Shown: positions 6,631 to 11,578 of the stretch, one piece after another
Layout: every line of letters starts with the position of its first letter
Position numbering within the stretch: the first letter of the stretch is position 1
DNA from: CABRXV01 sp900754955
Lineage (GTDB): Bacteria > Actinomycetota > Coriobacteriia > Coriobacteriales > Eggerthellaceae
Assembly: GCA_902475005.1 (NCBI GenBank)
Contig: CABRXV010000054.1
Location: 1-13,911, forward strand
DNA length: 13,911 nt
Direction of reading: 5' to 3'
Position numbers and translations under genes: made by a program
Notes under the pieces: model-generated
What the model saw: the letters and a program-made list of their open reading frames with translations, nothing else
The model's database searches: none
Told to the model about the DNA's origin: nothing

Positions 6631-7422
6631 CTACTCCTCCTCCACCGACGTGAGCGCGTCGTCACCCACGAGCACGAGCTCGCCCGAGCCCTCGATGTAG
6701 TCGATCGCGATGTCGCCGAACGCCTCGGGCTGCTCGAGCCGCACCATCTGACGCTTGTACAGCTCGAGGATCGCCAGAAACGTCACGACCACCACCTCGG
6801 GCGGCGTGTCGCTGTTCACGAGATCGCTGAACTGCAGGTGCTTGCGCGCCTTGATGCGCGTGTGGATCGCGCGCACGTGCACCTCCACGGGAATGGGCTT
6901 CGCCGCGATGTGCTCCGATTCGAGCAGGAACACCTCGCGCCGCGCCATCGCCTGCGCCGCGAGCAGCGCAAGCGCGTCGATCGTGACGCCCGCCAGAAAA
7001 TCGGGCATGAGCCCGAGGAAGCACGCGTCGGGTCCGAACGGACGCGTGTGCATGCGCCCCTCGGCAATGAAGCGCGCATGAAGCGCCGCCGCCGCATTCT
7101 TGTACTTCTTGTACTCCATGAGACGCCCAACGAGCACATCACGCGCCTCGCTCGGCGCAAGCTCGGCCACCTCGTCGTCAAGCTCGTCGCGACTTCGTGG
7201 AATGAGGCTCTGCGCCTTGATCTCGAGCAGCGTCGACGCCACGAGAAGAAAGTCGGAGGCCACGTCGAGATCGAGGCTCTCCATGCGCGACACCTCTTCG
7301 AGGTACTGGTCGGCGATCTCGGTGATCGAAATGGCGCCGATGTCCACCTTCTGACGACTCACGAGGTACAGGAGTAGGTCGAACGGCCCCTCGAAACTCT
7401 CTATGCGAACGCGGTACGACAT
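6631..7422 (-). CDS. scpA: Segregation and condensation protein A (kleisin)
   Basis: ScpA is the kleisin that bridges the SMC heads and binds the ScpB dimer. The N-terminus (VRIESFEGPFDLLLYLV, residues 5-21, then DIGAISITEIADQYL) is the characteristic SMC-neck-binding helical domain. SDFLLVASTLLEIKAQSLIP (57-76) follows. The C-terminal winged-helix part includes VVVTFLAILELYKRQMVRLEQ (210-230) and the usual acidic end. The 263-residue length is normal. The ATG at 7422 has AAGAGG at 7428-7433 (5-nt spacing) overlapping the stop of the upstream M50 gene, with only 9 bp between the genes, so these two are probably cotranscribed. Confidence 0.96.
   Translation of the reverse strand: MSYRVRIESFEGPFDLLLYLVSRQKVDIGAISITEIADQYLEEVSRMESLDLDVASDFLLVASTLLEIKAQSLIPRSRDELDDEVAELAPSEARDVLVGRLMEYKKYKNAAAALHARFIAEGRMHTRPFGPDACFLGLMPDFLAGVTIDALALLAAQAMARREVFLLESEHIAAKPIPVEVHVRAIHTRIKARKHLQFSDLVNSDTPPEVVVVTFLAILELYKRQMVRLEQPEAFGDIAIDYIEGSGELVLVGDDALTSVEEE
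6634..6643 (-). promoter_or_regulatory. Shine-Dalgarno of scpB within scpA Glu codons
   Basis: GGAGGAGGAG on the minus strand ends 6 nt before the scpB ATG. The same bases encode the Glu run at the end of ScpA, so the ribosome site is embedded in coding sequence. Confidence 0.85.
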
Positions 7423-7431
7423 GGCTGCCTC

Positions 7432-8130
7432 TTAGGATATGCGGAACGGAAACAGGAGGTTGCCCACGTTGCCCGCCGTCGCATCGAGGTACCACGAGAA
7501 CGGGTTGATGCCCGTCACATACGGCACCACCACGATGACGATCATGAAGATGGGGAAGGCGTAGCGTTGGACCGCGTAGTACTTCGGCAGGTACTTCCGC
7601 GGGATGACGAGCGCGAAGATCGACGAGCCGTCGAGCGGCGGGATGGGCAGCAGGTTGAAGAACGCGAGGTACAGGTTGATGAGCGCGAACATCGGCAGGA
7701 ACAAACCGAGCACGTAGTTCAGCACGAAGCCGCCGCCCGCAAGTGTCGAGACGCCGCCCTGCACGTACGCGCCGAACAGCAGATGCGCCACGATGCCCGC
7801 TACTACCGCGAGCGCTACGTTGGCGAGCGGGCCGGCAATGCCCACGAGGAAATCGCCCTTGCGCGGATCCTTAAAGTAGCGCGGGTTGTACGGCACGGGC
7901 TTCGCGTAGCCGAACACGGGCCAGCCGAGCAGCATGAGCAGCAGCGGCAGAATCACGGTGCCGAACGGGTCGATGTGCTTTGCGGGATTGAGCGACAGGC
8001 GCCCCGCGCGCTTGGCGGTCGGGTCGCCGAGCCTGTAGGCGGCGAAGCCGTGCGCCGTCTCGTGGAACACGATGGCGACCACGAAGCTGATCACCGAGCA
8101 GACTATGTAGGCGAGGTCGAAATGCATCAT
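7432..8130 (-). CDS. Site-2-protease-like M50 zinc metalloprotease
   Basis: An integral-membrane metalloprotease of the short, PDZ-less group seen next to scpAB in many Gram-positives. From the ATG at 8130 the protein is 232 residues. A first membrane segment contains the zinc-binding HETAH (residues 23-27). GYAKPVPYNP (74-83) and GPLANV (100-105) follow, and the second metal motif is NLLPIPPLDG (159-168, with D167). About five or six hydrophobic segments are visible. Metal ligands and the catalytic Glu24 are intact, so it should be active. Its substrate is unknown and cannot be inferred here. The frame remains open to an ATG at 8202, but the extra residues (RAGTARAARGARA) look non-coding. 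The nearest -10-like element sits so close to 8130 that a nearly leaderless message is plausible. Confidence 0.9.
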   Translation of the reverse strand: MMHFDLAYIVCSVISFVVAIVFHETAHGFAAYRLGDPTAKRAGRLSLNPAKHIDPFGTVILPLLLMLLGWPVFGYAKPVPYNPRYFKDPRKGDFLVGIAGPLANVALAVVAGIVAHLLFGAYVQGGVSTLAGGGFVLNYVLGLFLPMFALINLYLAFFNLLPIPPLDGSSIFALVIPRKYLPKYYAVQRYAFPIFMIVIVVVPYVTGINPFSWYLDATAGNVGNLLFPFRIS

Positions 8131-8139
8131 AACCGTCAC

Positions 8140-8145
8140 AGTGTA
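8140..8145 (-). promoter_or_regulatory. Candidate -10 element of the M50-scpA-scpB operon
   Basis: TACACT on the minus strand lies 9 nt before the ATG at 8130, so transcription would begin within a few bases of the start codon. No clear Shine-Dalgarno precedes the ATG, which fits a leaderless message as is common in Actinomycetota. No -35 match is seen. Weak evidence. Confidence 0.3.
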
Positions 8146-8229
8146 GCGGAAAGCGCGCGCACCCCGCGCCGCGCGCGCTGTGCCGGCGCGAAACGTCCAC
8201 AAGCGCAGCCGAGCACGGCCGCCAACCCG

Positions 8230-10182
8230 TTAGTTCGCCACGAGCTTCTGGACGTACACGTCGTTGCGGAGATCGCGGGCGTGCTCGGCAGAGAGCTCGC
8301 CCGCACGGTGGGCCGCCTTGATGTACTCGAGCTCGCGTGCGAGCGCCTGGTCCTGGATGTCGTCCACCGCCTCGCCGACGAGCTTGAGCGCGAGCACGTG
8401 TGCGGGCAGGCCCGCTTCCTCTTCGTCGGCGTCGTCGATCGCGTCGAGCGCCTCAGCCACCGCATCAGCCTGCTCGTACAGCTCGTCGCAGCGCGCCACC
8501 ACCGCGCGCGCCTGCGCCGCCACCTCAGCGCTCGCATGTGGCAGCAGATCGCGCATGCGGTCGGCGTAGCGATGCATCACAATGGCGGTCGCAGGCTCGT
8601 CGACTTCCTCGGGAAGAAGCGGCGCGGCGGCATCCTCAACCGTTTGAGCCTGCGTCGCACTCGCGGGTGCGGGGGTCTCCTGCGCCTGCGCTGCACCCGT
8701 CGCAGCCGGCGCGACAGACGCAGCGTCAGCGGCTGCCGCCTCCGCGGACGCACGCAGCTCGCCTGACGCAGCGCCCGCTCCCGATCCTGCCGGCGTCGCA
8801 TCCGCGGCAGCCCCGCGCGTCACCGCACCCGTGAAGTGCGCGTCAGCCTGGATCGAGGCGATCACGCGCATGAGCAGGTTGATCTCGGCATCGGCATACG
8901 CCTTCGTGCGCTTCTCGTGCGGCTTGTGCGGCACGAGCTTGCGCACGGCGAAGTTCGCCAACAGCATCGTGCACAGAATGACGCCCGAGGTGAGGAACAG
9001 CAGCTCGGTGCGCAGCGGAAACGCCTCGCCCGAGGCGACCGTGAGCGGCATGGTGAGCATGAGTGCGAGCGTGACGCCGCCCTTGGGGCCCGCAAACGCC
9101 ATACCGAGTGTACCCTTGAGGTTGCGCCGCGAGAAGCACACGCGCAGCGGGCGCCCCCGTCGGCGCGCCTCCACGAGATCGAGGCCGAGGATCCACGCGA
9201 ACCGCACGACCTCGAGCACCACCGTGAGCGCGATCACCGCCGCGATGAGCAGCCCCGCATCGACCGACGAGGTTTCAAGCGCAGGCTGCAGCACATGGGG
9301 CAGCTGCATGCCGAGCACCACGAAGATCACGCCGTTGAGCACGAACTCGAGTGTCTTCCACACGCCTGATGCCTGCAGACGCTGCTTCGCCGTCGACGCC
9401 GTGCGCTTGTGCGGCAGCAGGGAGATCGTCATGCCCGCCGCCACCACGCCGATGACGCCAGCGGCGTGGATCTGTTCGCAGACAAGGTAGACGATGAAGG
9501 GCGCCAGCAGCTCGATCACCACGTGCACCGTGGGGTTCTCAAGGCCGAAACGGCGCAACAGCGACACCACGCCCCAGAACGCGACGCCGAGCACCGCGCC
9601 GAGCAGCATGCCGCCGAAAAGCTCGATGGCGAACTCCTCCCCCGCGTGCGCGAGCGAGAACGACCCCGACACCACCACGGCGATCGCACACTGGAAGCCC
9701 ACCGTGCCCGTCACGTCGTTGAAAAGCGCCTCGCCGTTGAGCAACGCCTCGTGGCGACGCCCGAACTTCATGTCCTTCGCAAGCGAGGTGACCGCCGCCG
9801 CATCGGTCGAACCCATGGCGGCGCCGAACGCAAGGGCCGCGGCGAGGGGAATCGCCGGTATGAGCGCATGGAGCGCACCGCCCACCGCCACCATCGTGAG
9901 CAGCACGAGGCCCGTCACGAGCGAGGCGATGCCGAAGCGGTTGCGGTACAGCTCACCCGAGTCGACGTGCCGCGATTCATTGAAGTGCAGCGGCGCGATG
10001 AACAGAATGAGCAGCAGCTCGGCATCGATGCTGAGGTCGCCCGACAACGGCAGCACGAGCGCGATGATCACGCCGAGCAGGATCTGAACAAGGGGCAGAG
10101 ACACGCCGCGCAGCACCTGATCGAGCAGACTCGACGCCACGACGGCAATCAGCAGAAACAGAATAAGCTCCAATAGCTCCAT
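8230..10182 (-). CDS. CPA1-family Na+/H+ antiporter (NhaP/YjcE-like)
   Basis: A membrane cation/proton exchanger for pH and sodium homeostasis. Residues 1-415 contain about 12 hydrophobic segments. Family landmarks are APLHFNESR (63-71), MGSTDAAAV (123-131, where most CPA1 members have TDPVAV), NGEALFNDVTG (149-159) with the ion-binding Asn-Asp pair at 155-156, and AGPKGGVTLAL (364-374), where GxRG is commoner. A cytoplasmic region of about 235 residues follows. It begins with a charged helix (KRTKAYADAEINLLMRV), then a low-complexity Ala-rich stretch (about 453-530), then a predicted-helical acidic end finishing VYVQKLVAN. The start at 10182 is supported by AGGAG (10189-10193) 6 nt upstream. 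Neighbouring genes give no clue to its role. Na+ versus K+ specificity cannot be told. Confidence 0.92.
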   Translation of the reverse strand: MELLELILFLLIAVVASSLLDQVLRGVSLPLVQILLGVIIALVLPLSGDLSIDAELLLILFIAPLHFNESRHVDSGELYRNRFGIASLVTGLVLLTMVAVGGALHALIPAIPLAAALAFGAAMGSTDAAAVTSLAKDMKFGRRHEALLNGEALFNDVTGTVGFQCAIAVVVSGSFSLAHAGEEFAIELFGGMLLGAVLGVAFWGVVSLLRRFGLENPTVHVVIELLAPFIVYLVCEQIHAAGVIGVVAAGMTISLLPHKRTASTAKQRLQASGVWKTLEFVLNGVIFVVLGMQLPHVLQPALETSSVDAGLLIAAVIALTVVLEVVRFAWILGLDLVEARRRGRPLRVCFSRRNLKGTLGMAFAGPKGGVTLALMLTMPLTVASGEAFPLRTELLFLTSGVILCTMLLANFAVRKLVPHKPHEKRTKAYADAEINLLMRVIASIQADAHFTGAVTRGAAADATPAGSGAGAASGELRASAEAAAADAASVAPAATGAAQAQETPAPASATQAQTVEDAAAPLLPEEVDEPATAIVMHRYADRMRDLLPHASAEVAAQARAVVARCDELYEQADAVAEALDAIDDADEEEAGLPAHVLALKLVGEAVDDIQDQALARELEYIKAAHRAGELSAEHARDLRNDVYVQKLVAN

Positions 10183-10228
10183 AGTTCACTCCTGCGAAAA
10201 TTACCCTCCCCTCTCACCCTGCGCATAG

Positions 10229-10234
10229 TAGAAT
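10229..10234 (+). promoter_or_regulatory. Candidate -10 for the 28-codon ORF
   Basis: TAGAAT (5/6 to TATAAT) on the plus strand would start an RNA near 10241, giving a leader of about 50 nt before the ATG at 10290. No -35 match is present at 16-18 bp. Confidence 0.35.
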
Positions 10235-10257
10235 AGGGGTGGGTGCTTCACTGTATC

Positions 10258-10270
10258 TCGGGCAGCATCG
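10258..10270 (+). repeat. 13-nt leader element, copy 1 (inverse copy at 10485-10497)
   Basis: TCGGGCAGCATCG lies in the leader of the small ORF, 23 nt after the -10-like TAGAAT at 10229-10234. Its exact reverse complement is at 10485-10497. The two could pair within one long plus-strand RNA. Confidence 0.6.
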
Positions 10271-10287
10271 CCGGAAAGGGGTGCTGC
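10262..10287 (+). promoter_or_regulatory. Leader hairpin presenting the Shine-Dalgarno of the 28-codon ORF
   Basis: GCAGCA (10262-10267) pairs with TGCTGC (10282-10287). The 14-nt loop contains GGAAAGGGG (10273-10281), which sits 8 nt before the ATG at 10290. The stem ends two bases before the start codon. Such structures commonly limit initiation on small toxin mRNAs; that role here is inference. Confidence 0.45.
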
Positions 10288-10289
10288 GA

Positions 10290-10376
10290 ATGGACACGCA
10301 AACGGTTCTCGCGCTCTGCGCGATTCTATCGGTTGTTGCCAGCATGATCGCCATCAGCCAGCGTCGCGACAAGTAG
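10290..10376 (+). CDS. Small hydrophobic peptide, holin-like/type I toxin-like (28 aa, hypothetical)
   Basis: A 28-codon ORF on the strand opposite to every long gene, ATG at 10290 and TAG at 10374-10376. The peptide has a short polar start (MDTQT), one hydrophobic stretch of about 18 residues (VLALCAILSVVASMIAIS) long enough to cross a membrane, and a basic end (QRRDK). This is the plan of small membrane-active peptides such as the holin-like type I toxins (TxpA/BsrG type), though no specific homology can be claimed by eye. It has a purine-rich Shine-Dalgarno (GGAAAGGGG, 8-nt spacing) inside a hairpin loop, and a -10-like TAGAAT upstream. A minus-strand promoter at 10521-10549 points at its 3' side, so an antisense RNA is possible. 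An alternative is a fortuitous ORF. Confidence 0.5.
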   Translation: MDTQTVLALCAILSVVASMIAISQRRDK

Positions 10377-10438
10377 ACAAAGGCGAAAGGCGGTTTTAAC
10401 AGGAGGTAGAGCGAACAGTTGAATTTGAGGAGAGGAGA

Positions 10439-10520
10439 GCCCCGCCGCTTTTTTCCCAGAGCTCGCGGGGCCCCGATCCGAAAACGATGCTGCCCGACAT
10501 GGCGGGGCACCGTCAGGTGC
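10439..10520. other. GC-rich block with mutually exclusive hairpins
   Basis: GCCCCGC (10439-10445) can pair with GCGGGGC (10465-10471). GCCCCG (10470-10475) can pair with CGGGGC (10503-10508). The middle segments can also pair with each other or the first with the last, so alternative folds compete. A compact GCACC-GTCA-GGTGC hairpin (10507-10520) closes the block. No T tract follows on either strand, so it is not a standard terminator. It could be the body or 3' end of a structured RNA. Confidence 0.45.
10485..10497 (-). repeat. 13-nt leader element, copy 2 (minus strand)
   Basis: TCGGGCAGCATCG read on the minus strand, again exactly 23 nt after a TAGAAT -10 (10521-10526). On the plus strand, adjacent CCCCGATCCG (10471-10480) is complementary at 8 of 10 positions to CGGAAAGGGG (10272-10281), the Shine-Dalgarno region of the small ORF. 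A plus-strand RNA from here could therefore cover the leader and ribosome site. Confidence 0.6.
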
Positions 10521-10549
10521 ATTCTAACATCCCCACCCCTTGGAGGCAA
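10521..10549 (-). promoter_or_regulatory. Sigma-A-like promoter on the minus strand (candidate antisense RNA or antiporter promoter)
   Basis: -35 TTGCCT (10544-10549, 4/6) and -10 TAGAAT (10521-10526, 5/6) are separated by exactly 17 bp. Transcription would start near 10514 and run toward the 3' end of the 28-codon ORF. It may make an antisense RNA, or be the promoter of the antiporter gene with a leader of about 330 nt that is antisense to the small ORF. It is the best-formed promoter seen in the window. Confidence 0.6.
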
Positions 10550-10664
10550 GGACCGAAGACACAACGGGCGCGCTTGCGGCGCCTTCGATCAACGGCACCG
10601 TAGAGTGCAGCGCAATCGACAACATTACGTAACCAGCAGCGCCAACCGTGCTGCCGCGCAGCAG

Positions 10665-10684
10665 AATGTTTCACGTGAAACATT
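10665..10684. other. parS: parS centromere site (ParB binding site)
   Basis: TGTTTCACGTGAAACA at 10667-10682 is identical to the consensus chromosomal parS site defined in Bacillus subtilis. Here it extends to a 20-bp perfect palindrome with AA/TT flanks. ParB-CTP clamps load here and recruit SMC-ScpAB. It lies in non-coding DNA, as many parS sites do. A perfect 16-bp match is very unlikely by chance in 14 kb of GC-rich DNA. It implies an origin-proximal location. Confidence 0.93.
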
Positions 10685-10824
10685 TGTTCCAACAGCGAAA
10701 CAAGCGCCGCGATGCAAGGGCGAGCACCCCGTCGCCAAAGCCGACTGAAGCATCCGAGCCCTCCCCGCGAAAGCTGCGGCAGCCCGTTCACGAACTGTGC
10801 GGTGCCCTGGTTTGGACCCCGCCC

Positions 10825-11286
10825 CTACGCGAGCTGCGGCCAGCCCTGCTGGCGCAGCGCCTCGTACGCTCCGATCGCCACCGCGTTCGAGAGATTGAGG
10901 CTGCGCAACCCTGCGCGCATGGGGATGCGCACGCAGCGGTCGGCGAAACGCTCGAGCACCGCCTCGTCGAGCCCGCGGCTTTCGCGTCCGAACACGAGAA
11001 ACGCCTCGTCACCATAGAACGCCTCCGCGTACGAGCGCGCTGCATGACCCGTGAACAGGTGCAACTCGACATCAGCATGAGCCTCGAAGAACGCCTCGGC
11101 GCAGGCCCACCGCACGATCTCAACCTCGCTCCAGTAATCGCAGCCCGCACGCTTGAGGTTGCGCTCGGTGGCGCGAAACCCCATCGGCTCCACAAGATGC
11201 AGCCGCGCCCCCACACACGCGCACGTGCGCGCAACATTCCCCGCATTCTGCGGAATCTCAGGTTCAACGAGAACGATGTTCAGCAT
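10825..11286 (-). CDS. trmL: tRNA (cytidine(34)-2'-O)-methyltransferase, SPOUT family
   Basis: Uses S-adenosylmethionine to methylate the 2'-O of the wobble nucleotide 34 in certain tRNA-Leu species. The 153-residue single-domain SPOUT protein shows all three motifs: IVLVEPEIPQNAGNVART (residues 4-21), VFGRESRGL (98-106), and IPMRAGLRSLNLSNAVAI (121-138), which forms the trefoil-knot cofactor site. Length is normal. The ATG at 11286 is preferred over the GTG at 11292 because AAGGGG (11292-11297) then stands 5 nt upstream and the protein begins MLNIVLVEP like homologues. It is the only gene between the ABC-F gene and the parS region. Confidence 0.95.
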   Translation of the reverse strand: MLNIVLVEPEIPQNAGNVARTCACVGARLHLVEPMGFRATERNLKRAGCDYWSEVEIVRWACAEAFFEAHADVELHLFTGHAARSYAEAFYGDEAFLVFGRESRGLDEAVLERFADRCVRIPMRAGLRSLNLSNAVAIGAYEALRQQGWPQLA

Positions 11287-11469
11287 ATCCACCCCTTCAG
11301 AAAGCGAAACAGGAGATCGAGGAGGAGACGGCGCGCCCGCACGACTCCCCCGCGTCGGGGCGAACGCCTTGCCGCGTGCGCCGCAAAGAGCGCTCCGGCA
11401 GGGGCGTCCAACTCATTGACCTCGCTGGAGCGTCGGCGTGGGTGCTCACCAAGCGAGTTCCGCACGAGC

Positions 11470-11492
11470 CGAAATGCCCAGCGGGCATTTCG
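11470..11492. other. 10-bp perfect hairpin in the 292-bp trmL-ABC-F gap
   Basis: CGAAATGCCC (11470-11479) and GGGCATTTCG (11483-11492) form a perfect 10-bp stem around AGC. It lies 87-109 nt beyond the ABC-F stop, but no T tract follows on either strand, so it may be a processing, stabilising or rho-assisted end rather than an intrinsic terminator. The rest of 11287-11578 shows a small CCCCG-CGT-CGGGG hairpin (11348-11360) and a 12/14 direct repeat (11502-11515, 11545-11558), and no credible gene. Confidence 0.55.
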
Positions 11493-11578
11493 CGCGAGCA
11501 GGACTGTCTGAGCGACTGGGTGCCCCGCCAGCCACCACCGCAAAGACTCACTGAGCGAACGGACCGCCTCATCAGCCT

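Larger units (their letters stand above)
10183..10824. other. 642-bp intergenic region with parS and a candidate small-peptide/RNA locus
   Basis: No minus-strand gene is credible here. From left to right it contains a plus-strand -10-like element, a hairpin holding a Shine-Dalgarno, a 28-codon plus-strand ORF, a GC-rich set of alternative hairpins, a minus-strand promoter and the parS palindrome. The last 140 bp before trmL (10685-10824) show nothing recognisable. Confidence 0.7.

Noticed and set aside
5506..7377. 623-codon plus-strand open frame opposite scpAB
   Set aside because: Antisense shadow of two firmly identified genes.
8112..8130. GAAATGCATC at the M50 start as another copy of the 5.5-kb motif
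   Set aside because: It matches only the first eight bases, lacks the paired copy at 41 bp and is explained by coding sequence.
10439..10471. Intrinsic terminator suggested by T6 near GCCCCGC...GCGGGGC
   Set aside because: The T run lies in the loop, not after the stem, so it is not a canonical terminator.
10419..10748. 109-codon plus-strand frame through the parS site
   Set aside because: It starts at a TTG 11 nt after a Shine-Dalgarno-like AGGAGGT, but the protein is basic, low-complexity and reads through the parS palindrome and promoter.
10513..10791. 92-codon minus-strand ORF containing FHVKH
   Set aside because: The FHVKH string is just the parS palindrome translated; no other protein-like feature.
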